Assembly (NCBI GenBank): GCA_001770725.1
Contig: MERU01000002.1
Span: 558,001-622,000 of the forward strand
Direction of reading: 5' to 3'
DNA: 64,000 bases
From: Burkholderiales bacterium RIFCSPHIGHO2_01_FULL_63_240
GTDB taxonomy: Bacteria > Pseudomonadota > Gammaproteobacteria > Burkholderiales > Burkholderiaceae_C
Below the pieces are notes generated by a model. It saw only the letters and a list, made by a program, of their open reading frames with translations, ran no database searches and was not told where the DNA came from. The translations under genes and the position numbers were made by a program. This document shows positions 1-10,012 of the stretch, piece after piece. Position 1 is the stretch's first letter, and every line of letters begins with the position of its first letter.

Positions 1-165
1 TTCAAGTCCGAGTCGCCGCAAGGCTGGGGCTATGCCGTGTTCGGCAAGGTCGTGGCCGGCACCGAGGTGATCGACGCCATTGAAAAGGTCAAGACCGGCC
101 GCAAGGGCTTCCACGACGACGTGCCCCTGGAGGACGTCGTCATCACCCAGGCCACCGAGGTCTGA
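1..165 (+). CDS. Peptidyl-prolyl cis-trans isomerase, cyclophilin type (3' end only)
   Basis: Only the last 54 codons are present; the gene begins before the window. The visible residues include [20 protein letters not shown], which is the conserved C-terminal part of cyclophilins (the VFGKV-x-G-x-x-V-x-D-x-I strand and helix), and the end VPLEDVVI matches PpiB-type enzymes. These proteins catalyse proline isomerisation during folding. The stop is followed after 4 bases by the lpxH start, so the two are probably co-transcribed, an order commonly seen in Betaproteobacteria. Whether this copy is cytoplasmic (PpiB) or periplasmic (PpiA) cannot be decided because the N-terminus is missing. Confidence 0.88.
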   Translation, partial: FKSESPQGWGYAVFGKVVAGTEVIDAIEKVKTGRKGFHDDVPLEDVVITQATEV

Positions 166-169
166 AGCC

Positions 170-943
170 ATGGGGAAGCCCGCCTTCCCCGGCGCTCACC
201 CCCTGCAAGCACCGCCCTCGTGGCGGTGCATTGATTTCATCTCCGACATCCACCTGCACGACGGCCTGCCGAAGACCACGGCGGCGCTCGAGCGCTTCCT
301 GTCCGAGACCCCTGCAGACGCCCTGTTCATCCTGGGCGACCTGTTCGAAGCCTGGGTGGGCGACGACATGCGCCACGAGCCCTACGAGGCCCGCTGCCTG
401 AGCCTGTTGCGTGAGTTCGCCAGCCGGCGCTGGCTGGGCATCATGGTCGGCAACCGCGACTTCCTGCTGGGCGAAGCCTTCATGCGCGACTGCGGGGCCC
501 ACGCCCTGCCGGACCCGACCATGCTGCACGCGTTCGGCCAGCACGCCTTGCTGATCCACGGCGACGAGCTCTGCCTGACCGACACCAAGTACCTCGCCTT
601 TCGGGCACAGGTGCGCCAGCCCGCCTGGCAGCAGGCCTTCCTGGCTCACCCGCTCACTGCCCGGCTCGATCAGGCTCGCCAGATGCGCGCGGCCAGCCAG
701 GCCCATCAGCAAGCCAGCGAGCAGGTTCTGTACGCCGATGTGGACGAAGCAACCGCTGCCCACTGGCTGAACGCCGCCGGCTGCGAGCTGCTCATCCACG
801 GCCACACACACCGCCCTGGTAGCCAGCCTTTCGGCGGCCACGTGCGCCATGTGCTCTCGGACTGGGACCTCGACCACGGGCACCCGCGTGCCGAAGTCCT
901 GCGCTGGCAAGCCAGCGGACTGCAACGGATCGCCTTGGCCTGA
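170..943 (+). CDS. lpxH: UDP-2,3-diacylglucosamine diphosphatase LpxH
   Basis: 257 residues, close to the usual 240-270. LpxH hydrolyses UDP-2,3-diacylglucosamine to lipid X and UMP at the inner face of the inner membrane, the fourth step of lipid A synthesis. The calcineurin-like metallophosphatase motifs are all present in order: SDIHL near the start, GDLFEAWVGDD, GNRDFLLG, an LLIHGD motif and the terminal HGHTHRPG. The in-frame reading extends upstream of 170, but the ATG at 170 follows the cyclophilin stop by 4 bases and fits the family length after a short N-terminal tail. A strong bidirectional terminator follows. Confidence 0.95.
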   Translation: MGKPAFPGAHPLQAPPSWRCIDFISDIHLHDGLPKTTAALERFLSETPADALFILGDLFEAWVGDDMRHEPYEARCLSLLREFASRRWLGIMVGNRDFLLGEAFMRDCGAHALPDPTMLHAFGQHALLIHGDELCLTDTKYLAFRAQVRQPAWQQAFLAHPLTARLDQARQMRAASQAHQQASEQVLYADVDEATAAHWLNAAGCELLIHGHTHRPGSQPFGGHVRHVLSDWDLDHGHPRAEVLRWQASGLQRIALA

Positions 944-1012
944 CACCAACGGCCAACGAGACCTGCGCCAACAAGGCCAAGAGCGCCCTCGAGCTCAGGC
1001 CACGCCCAAGCA

Positions 1013-1040
1013 AAAAGGGCCTGCGTCTGCAGGCCCTTTT
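1013..1040. terminator. Bidirectional intrinsic terminator between lpxH and clpA
   Basis: A perfect 12-bp stem (AAAAGGGCCTGC paired with GCAGGCCCTTTT) around a 4-base loop GTCT. The A-rich and T-rich flanks give a U tract in both directions, so it can end lpxH on the plus strand and clpA on the minus strand. Confidence 0.85.
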
Positions 1041-1087
1041 CTTGTGTCCGGCTGGCGGCCTGGTCAACAGGCCCCGCGCCGAATGCC

Positions 1088-3402
<2,315 letters not shown>

Positions 3403-3406
<4 letters not shown>

Positions 3407-3756
3407 GCGGTCTCCAGGATGCACTGCAGGGGATGCCCGGCCTGGCGGGCGGCGGCAAGAACAAGTTCGACCTTCGTGGCCGCGACGTCCTTCGTGAAGA
3501 CGCCGCACACACCACGGCCTTCGTGGTGGATTTTCAGCATGATTTGCGTGGCCGCGTCGATGTCATGGTGAAAGTGCTCCTGAAGCACGAACACCACGAA
3601 CTCCATGGGCGTGAAATCGTCGTTGAGCATGACCACCTGGTACAGGCGTGGGGGCTCCAGGGCCAGCGCCTGCTTTTCGGCGACGACCGACCCCTGCCCG
3701 TCCTCGGCAGGTCCTTTCGGCCCTGTGGCCAGGTTGGGATTCGACCTCGATGTCAT
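3403..3756 (-). CDS. clpS: ATP-dependent Clp protease adaptor ClpS
   Basis: 117 residues. ClpS delivers N-degron substrates to ClpAP. The recognition core is visible: [17 protein letters not shown] (the NDD-x-T-x-M-x-F motif), then a [18 protein letters not shown] helix with the conserved HxxG, and [10 protein letters not shown]. The first 35 residues are a non-conserved, probably flexible tail, as usual. The stop overlaps the clpA start by 4 bases, which suggests coupled translation. The 345-base gap upstream (3757-4101) separates it from the divergently transcribed cold-shock gene and must hold both promoters. Confidence 0.96.
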
Positions 3757-4044
3757 GAATCCATTCTAGAGGACGCGTCTTGCTCATGCCATGTCATCTT
3801 GGGGTCTCCGACCTGGGTTCAAGGTCAGGAAATTCACGGCCATGACTGCACTTTTCTCGCGAGTGCCACATCCCGAGGCGCGCGCTTGCAAATGTTTCAT
3901 TCGACACAATCACCGCCCCAGCAGCTCAGCCTCCCCTATGACGGATCGCGCCAACCTGTCACAAGCTCGTTGCGACCGCGCTCGGCCAGCAGCAAAAGTC
4001 GGTCAAATATGGGCGACTTGGTTTAATACCGGGCATTTCTGCGC

Positions 4045-4073
4045 TTGACAGGCCTGAGGGCACACCGTGAAAA
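4045..4073 (+). promoter_or_regulatory. Candidate promoter of the cold-shock gene (tentative)
   Basis: TTGACA at 4045-4050 is a perfect -35, and 17 bases later TGAAAA (4068-4073) is a weak -10. A second possibility lies upstream, with TTTAAT/TAATAC at 4022-4029 as -10. The rest of the 3757-4101 gap between clpS and csp is AT-richer than its surroundings but shows no ORF, RNA gene or clear repeat. Confidence 0.3.
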
Positions 4074-4101
4074 TCGTCACAAACTAACTTGGAGGGACAG
4101 C

Positions 4102-4389
4102 ATGGCCACCGGCACTGTCAAATGGTTCAACGACGCCAAAGGTTTCGGGTTCATCGAGCCCGATCAGGGCGGAGGCGACGTCTTTGCTCATTTTTCCGCC
4201 ATACAAATGGATGGTTTTCGCACCTTGAAGCAAGGCTCCAAGGTCAGCTACGAGTTGGTCGCCGGACCCAAGGGCATGCTTGCGCAGAACATCCAGCCGC
4301 TGCCACAAGGCAATGAACTGGATTCCGATGCCATCGCCGATTTGCATTTCCGGGAACAAACCGTGTCGGGCCAAAGTCTGCCGCACTGA
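4102..4389 (+). CDS. Cold-shock domain protein (CspA family) with C-terminal extension
   Basis: 95 residues, against about 67-70 for typical Csp proteins. The cold-shock fold is complete: [18 protein letters not shown] holds RNP1 (KGFGFI) and DVFAHFSAI is RNP2, so it should bind single-stranded RNA or DNA and melt RNA secondary structure. The extra C-terminal 25 or so residues (after NIQPLP) are not part of the fold and have no motif I recognise. A strong ribosome binding site, GGAGGG at 4091-4096, sets the ATG at 4102. A terminator follows at about 4496. Confidence 0.93.
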   Translation: MATGTVKWFNDAKGFGFIEPDQGGGDVFAHFSAIQMDGFRTLKQGSKVSYELVAGPKGMLAQNIQPLPQGNELDSDAIADLHFREQTVSGQSLPH

Positions 4390-4495
4390 TCTCCCCAGGC
4401 ACCGCCTCTGGGGCGGGCCAGGTGTCGGATCACCACCCTGCCCCGCCAGACAAACTCACCAGCGCCTGGACGCTGCTGAGCAGGTGCCCCAAAGC

Positions 4496-4520
4496 AAAAG
4501 CCCGCCAACTGGCGGGCTTT
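4496..4520. terminator. Intrinsic terminator between csp and icd
   Basis: Perfect 10-bp stem AAAGCCCGCC / GGCGGGCTTT with loop AACT. The A and T ends make it usable in both directions, by csp on the plus strand and icd on the minus strand. Confidence 0.8.
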
Positions 4521-4569
4521 GCTCTATGTGCGATGGCCATGCGACGACCGCTGGGCCGTCGCAGCCAGA

Positions 4570-5823
4570 TCACATCTGGTCGATCATAACCTGACCAAAG
4601 CCGGAGCACGACACCTGGGTCGCGCCATCCATCAGGCGGGCGAAGTCATAGGTGACCTTCTTGCTCTGGATGGCCTTGTTCATCGCGGTGATGATCAGGT
4701 CGGCCGCCTCGGTCCAACCCATGTGGCGAAGCATCATCTCGGCCGACAGGATTTCGGAGCCGGGGTTCACGTAGTCCTTGCCTGCGTACTTCGGTGCCGT
4801 GCCGTGCGTGGCTTCGAACATGGCCACGCTGTCCGACAGGTTCGCACCCGGGGCGATGCCGATGCCACCGACCTGCGCAGCCAGGGCGTCGGAGATGTAG
4901 TCGCCGTTGAGGTTCAGCGTGGCGATCACGCTGTACTCGGCCGGGCGCAGCAGGATCTGCTGCAGGAAGGCGTCGGCGATGGCGTCCTTGACGATGATGT
5001 CCTTGCCCGTCTTCGGGTTCTTGAACTTGCACCAGGGGCCGCCGTCGATCAGCTCGGCGCCGAACTCCTTCTGGGCCAGGGCATAGCCCCAGTCACGGAA
5101 GCCACCTTCGGTGTACTTCATGATGTTGCCCTTGTGCACGATGGTCACGCTGGGCTTGTCGTTGTCGATGGCGTACTGCAGGGCCTTGCGCACCAGGCGC
5201 TCGGTGCCTTCTTGCGAGACGGGCTTGATGCCGATGCCCGAGGTCTCGGGGAAACGGATCTTCTTGACGCCGAACTCGGTCTGCAGGAAGCTGATCAGCT
5301 TCTTGGCCTTGTCGCTCTGGGCTTCGAATTCGATGCCGGCGTAGATGTCTTCCGAGTTCTCGCGGAAGATCACCATGTCGATCTTTTCGGGCTCCTTCAC
5401 GGGGGAAGGCACACCCTTGAAATAAGTCACGGGGCGCAGGCAGACGTAGAGGTCAAGCTCCTGGCGCAGGGCGACGTTCAGCGAGCGGATGCCGCCACCG
5501 ACGGGGGTGGTCAGCGGGCCTTTGATGGACACGACGTAGTCCCTGAGGACCGTCAGCGTCTCTTCGGGCAGCCAGACATCGGGGCCGTACACGCGGGTCG
5601 ATTTCTCACCAGCGAAGATCTCCATCCAGTGGATCTTGCGCTGACCGCCATACGACTTGGCCACGGCCGCATCGACCACCTTGATCATCACGGGCGTGAT
5701 GTCGAAACCGGTGCCATCCCCTTCGATGTAAGGGATGATGGGGTTGTGAGGAACGTTGAGGGAGAAGTCCGGGTTGACCGTGATCTTCTGCCCACCTTCG
5801 GGCACCTTGATGTGCTGATACAT
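4570..5823 (-). CDS. icd: Isocitrate dehydrogenase, NADP-dependent
   Basis: 417 residues, matching the homodimeric bacterial enzyme. It oxidatively decarboxylates isocitrate to 2-oxoglutarate in the TCA cycle. The substrate loop [18 protein letters not shown] contains the serine that IDH kinase/phosphatase phosphorylates in E. coli, and the signature [16 protein letters not shown] and the nucleotide-binding region near [13 protein letters not shown] are present. The start [11 protein letters not shown] is preceded by GGAG about 12 bases upstream. The longer in-frame reading adds 19 residues without support. Confidence 0.97.
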   Translation of the reverse strand: MYQHIKVPEGGQKITVNPDFSLNVPHNPIIPYIEGDGTGFDITPVMIKVVDAAVAKSYGGQRKIHWMEIFAGEKSTRVYGPDVWLPEETLTVLRDYVVSIKGPLTTPVGGGIRSLNVALRQELDLYVCLRPVTYFKGVPSPVKEPEKIDMVIFRENSEDIYAGIEFEAQSDKAKKLISFLQTEFGVKKIRFPETSGIGIKPVSQEGTERLVRKALQYAIDNDKPSVTIVHKGNIMKYTEGGFRDWGYALAQKEFGAELIDGGPWCKFKNPKTGKDIIVKDAIADAFLQQILLRPAEYSVIATLNLNGDYISDALAAQVGGIGIAPGANLSDSVAMFEATHGTAPKYAGKDYVNPGSEILSAEMMLRHMGWTEAADLIITAMNKAIQSKKVTYDFARLMDGATQVSCSGFGQVMIDQM

Positions 5824-5986
5824 GACTGTGGTCTCCGCGTTTGGCGTTTCCGTGAAAAACATTGCCATGGATGTCGGCAACGTGATCCGATTCTACGCGA
5901 CCACCTGAATCAGGGGCGCTGGCGAAGCCTTGGTTTGCCCTGGATGAGCGGGATTTCAGCGGGATTCGGCGCAAACCTGCGACACA

Positions 5987-6823
5987 TCAGGCGCACCATG
6001 CCTGCCACTGCGCCCACAGCTGGTGCCACAGCCCCCACGCGGCCATCGCGGCCAGGCCCAGGCCGGCGATGCGCACCGCCAGGCGCTGATCCAGCCAAGC
6101 CGGCGCGGCAGCCCCCTGCCCCGTTGTGACAGGGGCCTGCGGGGCCACCCGTGCCGAGGCTGGCATGGACGCGCCAGCGGCCGCTGCCCCCTCGGCGCGC
6201 ATCCAGATGGCCGGCACTGGCGCGACGGCAGCGGGCTGCGAGAGGAGCCCGCCCCGCCCCCTGAGCCAGCGCATCATCGCCGGTGCGGCCCACACGCCCA
6301 GGCCGCTTGGCAAAGCGAACGCCAGCATGACCAGCCCGCCCTCCCATGGATGAGAGGCGAGTGCAGCCACCATCAGGGCCGAGTAAAGCAGCCCGCAAGG
6401 CAACAAGGCCCACACCAGGCCCGCCAGCAAGGGCCAACTGGCCCGCAGCGGTTGGGGCCACGAGGCGGAGCGGGCGAGCCAGCCCTCGCGCAGTCGAAGG
6501 TACAGCCCCTTGCCTGCCTGATCGATCTGTTCGGGGATGACGCCACGCAGCAGCATGAAGCCGCCCAACAAGACCATGGCCAACTGGGCCATCATCCAAA
6601 GGGGTTTGATCATCGCGACCTGCTGCCCCCAGCGCGACACCAGGCCTGCCGCCGTGGCAGCGACCACGCCCAGGCAGGCGTAGCCGATGGCGCGCCCCAG
6701 CAGGGTCCAGACCGACACCCCGCGAGGAAAGGCCGCAGCACAGGCAGCCCCGCACATCGCAGTGCAGTGGGGAATGCCCGCCAAGCCCATCAGGAAGGCG
6801 GTCAGCAGCAGGCTGGTCAGCAT
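5987..6823 (-). CDS. TauE/SafE-like (COG2836) membrane protein of the cbb3/hemN locus
   Basis: 278 residues with about six hydrophobic segments. It resembles the sulfite exporter TauE/SafE-like or DsbD-like membrane proteins that sit beside cbb3 oxidase maturation genes. Near the N-terminus is a cysteine-rich motif, GIPHCTAMCGAACAA (Cys 20, 24 and 28), which could bind a metal or act in thiol exchange, and a second CG pair lies in LLPCGLLYSALM. A long Ala/Pro-rich loop occupies about residues 190-245. The start lies 18 bases after the hemN stop, so the two form an operon. A role in copper or thiol handling for heme-copper oxidase assembly is inference from context. Confidence 0.75.
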   Translation of the reverse strand: MLTSLLLTAFLMGLAGIPHCTAMCGAACAAAFPRGVSVWTLLGRAIGYACLGVVAATAAGLVSRWGQQVAMIKPLWMMAQLAMVLLGGFMLLRGVIPEQIDQAGKGLYLRLREGWLARSASWPQPLRASWPLLAGLVWALLPCGLLYSALMVAALASHPWEGGLVMLAFALPSGLGVWAAPAMMRWLRGRGGLLSQPAAVAPVPAIWMRAEGAAAAGASMPASARVAPQAPVTTGQGAAAPAWLDQRLAVRIAGLGLAAMAAWGLWHQLWAQWQAWCA

Positions 6824-6841
6824 CGCCGACCTCCGCTGCGG

Positions 6842-8275
6842 TCAGATGATGCGAGAAAAGCGCTCGACGGCCTTGTCGGCCTGCAGGTGGCGGTCGAACA
6901 CCATGGCCACCGCCCGCACGAAATACCAACCCAGCGGCGTGACACGGATGCCATCCGACTCCATCTGCACCAGCCCCGACTCGACGAGCGGCTCCAGCAG
7001 GCGCAATTCAGCCTCAAAGTATTGCCTGAAATCGAGCAGGTAGGCGAGCTCGATGGACTCGAAGTCCACCCTGCCCTGGCACATCAGGGCCATGATCACC
7101 GCGCGGCGGACGAGGTCATCGCGGGTCAGCGTCAGGCCCCTGACCACGGGCAGCTGGTGGCGCTTGAGCGCGTCGTGGTACTCGTCGAGGGTCTTGGCGT
7201 TTTGCACATAGTGCGCCCCCACCCGGCCGATGGCCGAAACCCCCAATCCAATGAGGTCGCAGTCCGGGTGGGTGCTGTAGCCCTGGAAGTTGCGGTGCAG
7301 CCGCCCCTGTCGCTTGGCCACGGCCAGGCTGTCGTGGTGCAGGGCGAAGTGATCCATGCCGATGTAGTCGTAGCCGGCGCGCCCGAACACATCGATGGCC
7401 GAGGCCAGCATGCCGACTTTGTCTTCTGCCCTGGGCAGGTCGGCCACCTCGATGCGCCGCTGGGGCTTGAAGCGCTGCGGGAGGTGCGCGTAGGCGTAGA
7501 GCGCGATGCGGTCGGGGCGCAAGGCGGAAACCTGCGCCAGGGTGCGCGCGAAACTCTCCGGGGTCTGTTTGGGCAGGCCGTAGATGAGGTCCATGTTGAG
7601 GGACTCGAAGCCCTCTTCGCGCGCCGCCAGCACGAGGTCGCGGACCTGGTCGTGCGGTTGCACGCGGTGCACCGCCTTCTGGACATCGGGATCGAAGTCC
7701 TGCACACCAAAGCTCAGGCGGTTGAAACCCATCCGATGCAGGCGATGGAGCCGGCCGGCATCGATGGTGCGTGGGTCGATTTCGATGGCGTATTCACCTC
7801 CCGGCACGAAGCGGAAGGTGCTGCGCAGGGTGCCGAGCAGGCCTTCAAGTTCGTCGTCGTTCAGGAAGGTGGGCGTGCCGCCACCAAAGTGCAATTGCGA
7901 CACCGTCTGGCCCGGGCCGAGTTGCTCGGCCACCAGGCGGATTTCTTCGCGCAGATCGACCAGGTAGGCCTCGGCGCGCTCGTGGTGGCGCGTGATGACC
8001 TTGTTGCAGGCGCAGTAATAGCAGACCGACTCGCAAAACGGGATGTGGATGTAGAGCGAGAGCGCGCTGGCCCCACCCGTGAGCGCCCCGACACCCTGCC
8101 CTCGCTGACCCAGGGCCTGCACATACTGCTCGGCACCATATGCCTCGACGAAGCGGTCGGCCGTGGGATAGGATGTGTAGCGCGGCCCCTGGACATCGAG
8201 ACGCGAGAGGGTCTCCCTGGAAACCAACGGGGCTTCGGACGGGACGGACGGGGGGTGCAGGGCCTGTTCACTCAT
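6842..8275 (-). CDS. hemN: Oxygen-independent coproporphyrinogen III oxidase HemN
   Basis: 477 residues, close to the E. coli length (457). A radical-SAM enzyme that decarboxylates coproporphyrinogen III to protoporphyrinogen IX without oxygen, needed for heme under microaerobic conditions. The cluster motif CESVCYYCACN (CxxxCxxC), HFGGGTPTFL and the N-terminal GPRYTSYPTADRF that marks genuine HemN rather than HemW are all present. An FNR-like box lies 35-48 bases upstream of the start, shared with the divergent fnr gene, which fits anaerobic induction. It is followed by the TauE/SafE-like gene. Confidence 0.95.
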   Translation of the reverse strand: MSEQALHPPSVPSEAPLVSRETLSRLDVQGPRYTSYPTADRFVEAYGAEQYVQALGQRGQGVGALTGGASALSLYIHIPFCESVCYYCACNKVITRHHERAEAYLVDLREEIRLVAEQLGPGQTVSQLHFGGGTPTFLNDDELEGLLGTLRSTFRFVPGGEYAIEIDPRTIDAGRLHRLHRMGFNRLSFGVQDFDPDVQKAVHRVQPHDQVRDLVLAAREEGFESLNMDLIYGLPKQTPESFARTLAQVSALRPDRIALYAYAHLPQRFKPQRRIEVADLPRAEDKVGMLASAIDVFGRAGYDYIGMDHFALHHDSLAVAKRQGRLHRNFQGYSTHPDCDLIGLGVSAIGRVGAHYVQNAKTLDEYHDALKRHQLPVVRGLTLTRDDLVRRAVIMALMCQGRVDFESIELAYLLDFRQYFEAELRLLEPLVESGLVQMESDGIRVTPLGWYFVRAVAMVFDRHLQADKAVERFSRII

Positions 8276-8309
8276 TCACCCGAATGTGCCAAAGCGCCCG
8301 CCTGCAGGG

Positions 8310-8323
8310 TTGACCTGGATCAA
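8310..8323. promoter_or_regulatory. FNR-binding site between hemN and fnr
   Basis: TTGACCTGGATCAA matches the FNR/Anr consensus TTGAT-N4-ATCAA at 9 of 10 fixed positions. It lies in the 98-base gap between divergent hemN and fnr, so it can serve both: induction of hemN and autoregulation of fnr. Confidence 0.8.
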
Positions 8324-8373
8324 GGGCGGCGCCGGGAATCCGGCAACAATCCAGGCATTGTTTGAGGTTGCTC

Positions 8374-9213
8374 ATGCTGAACCAGACCGCCCGATCGATC
8401 GAACTGGCCCCGGCCGGAACCGCACCCTGCTCTGCCACGACGAACTGTGCACATCCCACAGGCTCGAACGGCCCAACAGCCTCGCCGACCAGCCCCATGA
8501 AACTCGATTCCTTCAAAGTCGCCTGCTCCAGCTGCAACCTGCGCGAGCTGTGCCTGCCCGTTGGCCTGAGCCAGCCTCAGCTCACCCAGCTGGACACGCT
8601 GGTGGCCACGCGCAAGTCGGTCAAGCGCGGCGACGCCCTCTTTCACACGGGCGACCCGTTCAAGTCGGTCTACGCGGTGCGCACGGGCTTTTTCAAGACC
8701 CGCATCTCGTCTGAAGACGGCCGCGACCAGGTCACAGGCTTTCAGATGGCCGGAGAGTTGCTGGGCCTCGATGGCATCAGCACCGATCGCCATGCCTGCG
8801 ATGCCATCGCGCTCGAGGACTCGCAGGTGTGCGTGATCCCGTACAGCCAGCTGGAGGAACTCTCACGTGAGTTCTCCGACCTGCAGCACCAGTTCCACAA
8901 GATCATGAGCCGCGAAATCGTGCGCGACCATGGCGTGATGCTGCTGCTGGGCAGCATGCGCGCCGAAGAGCGCCTGGCCGCCTTCCTGTTGAACCTGACA
9001 CAACGCCTGCATGCGCGCGGCTTCTCGGCTTCCGCCCTGGTGCTGCGCATGACCCGGGAAGAAATCGGCAGCTACCTGGGGCTCAAGCTTGAAACCGTCA
9101 GCCGGACCTTCTCCAAGTTCCAGGAAGAGGGCCTGCTGGAAGTCAAGCAGCGAGACATCCGCATCACCGATGAAGCTGGCTTGCGTGCGCTGGTCAACAG
9201 CGTGCGCTGCTGA
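8374..9213 (+). CDS. fnr: FNR-type oxygen-sensing transcriptional regulator
   Basis: 279 residues from the ATG at 8374, which is preceded by GAGG 7 bases upstream. An alternative ATG at 8497 gives 238 residues, nearer the usual 240-250, but lacks a ribosome binding site. The core is typical: CSSCNLRELC supplies three of the [4Fe-4S] cysteines, and a fourth is in the STDRHACDAIALEDS segment. A cyclic-nucleotide-binding fold follows, then a dimerisation helix and a C-terminal helix-turn-helix whose recognition helix LGLKLETVSRTFSKF contains the E-x-x-S-R specificity residues of FNR. Four matching boxes lie within about 6.6 kb. The extended N-terminus has two further cysteines. Confidence 0.93.
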   Translation: MLNQTARSIELAPAGTAPCSATTNCAHPTGSNGPTASPTSPMKLDSFKVACSSCNLRELCLPVGLSQPQLTQLDTLVATRKSVKRGDALFHTGDPFKSVYAVRTGFFKTRISSEDGRDQVTGFQMAGELLGLDGISTDRHACDAIALEDSQVCVIPYSQLEELSREFSDLQHQFHKIMSREIVRDHGVMLLLGSMRAEERLAAFLLNLTQRLHARGFSASALVLRMTREEIGSYLGLKLETVSRTFSKFQEEGLLEVKQRDIRITDEAGLRALVNSVRC

Positions 9214-9262
9214 AACCTTTCTGCCCGCTCCCGCCCTTGTCTGACAAGGGGACGCAAAGCAC

Positions 9263-9290
9263 AACGGCCACCCATCAGGTGGCCGTTTCT
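9263..9290. terminator. Intrinsic terminator downstream of fnr
   Basis: Perfect 10-bp stem AACGGCCACC / GGTGGCCGTT with loop CATCA, followed by TCTTT on the plus strand. It also lies just past the end of the convergent minus-strand gene at 9304. Confidence 0.75.
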
Positions 9291-9303
9291 TTGGGGCGAC
9301 AGC

Positions 9304-9597
9304 TCAGTGCTGGTGGTGCATGACCATGGTGCGACGGGCCTGGCGGCGAGCCGCACGCCGCGACAGCGTCACGCTGCGTGGCTGGCGCATCATCACGTGA
9401 CTGATGCCAGAGGCCAGGGACACCAGGCCCCAGAAGACGAAGAACGTCAGGCTGTAGACCGTGCGCGCATCAGGCGCCCAGCCATTGAGCGTGAGCCCGG
9501 TCGGGTCGACCAGCGCAAAAACCACCATCTCCAGGACACCCGCGATCAGGAACGCGGGCCAGAGGATCTGGGCAAGGTGCAAGGACCGGCGAGACAT
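9304..9597 (-). CDS. Small two-helix membrane protein of the cbb3 locus, function unknown
   Basis: 97 residues. The start MSRRSLHLAQ is preceded by AAGGAGAT, a good ribosome binding site. Two hydrophobic segments are visible, about residues 9-31 (ILWPAFLIAGVLEMVVFALV) and 47-67 (SLTFFVFWGLVSLASGI), joined by a short loop. The C-terminus is very basic (RRAARRQARR) and ends in HHQH. I do not recognise a named family. It follows ccoH in the same direction, and an FNR-like box lies 107-120 bases upstream, so it is probably made with the cbb3 oxidase. A role in oxidase assembly is inference only. Confidence 0.7.
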   Translation of the reverse strand: MSRRSLHLAQILWPAFLIAGVLEMVVFALVDPTGLTLNGWAPDARTVYSLTFFVFWGLVSLASGISHVMMRQPRSVTLSRRAARRQARRTMVMHHQH

Positions 9598-9703
9598 CGG
9601 TATCTCCTTGAGGCAAATCGCACACAAGGCACATGTTCCGACGGCCAGACCGCATCACAACGAGGACTTACCCCGAAACCAAGGGTCGCCCCCAGGCGCA
9701 GTC

Positions 9704-9717
9704 TTGAGGTGAATCAA
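9704..9717. promoter_or_regulatory. FNR-like site upstream of the 97-residue membrane protein gene
   Basis: TTGAGGTGAATCAA matches TTGAT-N4-ATCAA at 9 of 10 positions. It overlaps the last bases of ccoH and lies 107-120 bases upstream of the start at 9597, so it could drive that gene separately. Confidence 0.5.
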
Positions 9718-9962
9718 CGATCGGCGGGCTGCTGAGCCGGCGACGCCGCATGGTTGCGCGCCTGCACGGCTGGCTGCTCGACCACGGACTTGACGTGCCC
9801 CTTGGAGGTGTCGAGCACCGGATCCACATGCTTGACGGCGATGCCCACGGTGAACAGCGATGCCACCACCACGGCAGCGGGTCCGCCGATCACGAGCCAG
9901 ACGATGGGCAACTTCCACCAGGGCGGGTTGCCAGCGGAATCGAGGTTCTCAGGGGTGGACAT
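9714..9962 (-). CDS. ccoH: Short CcoH/FixH-like cbb3 oxidase assembly protein
   Basis: 82 residues. The N-terminus has the PPWWKLPIVWLVIGGPAAVV segment and one transmembrane helix (about 15-38) typical of FixH/CcoH proteins, then VKHVDPVLD. The periplasmic immunoglobulin-like domain of full FixH (about 150-170 residues in total) is absent; the rest is a short polar tail. It lies 50 bases downstream of ccoG, the normal position of ccoH. CcoH is needed for stable assembly of the cbb3 oxidase and interacts with CcoN. Assignment rests on the N-terminal pattern and position. Confidence 0.7.
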   Translation of the reverse strand: MSTPENLDSAGNPPWWKLPIVWLVIGGPAAVVVASLFTVGIAVKHVDPVLDTSKGHVKSVVEQPAVQARNHAASPAQQPADR

Positions 9963-10012
9963 GGGATGCTCCGGGAATGGGTCGGATTCTGAAGGAAACC
10001 GGCGGATGCCGC

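Noticed and set aside
3763..3768. TAGAAT on the minus strand as -10 of clpS
   Set aside because: It would place the transcription start on the ATG itself and has no matching -35.
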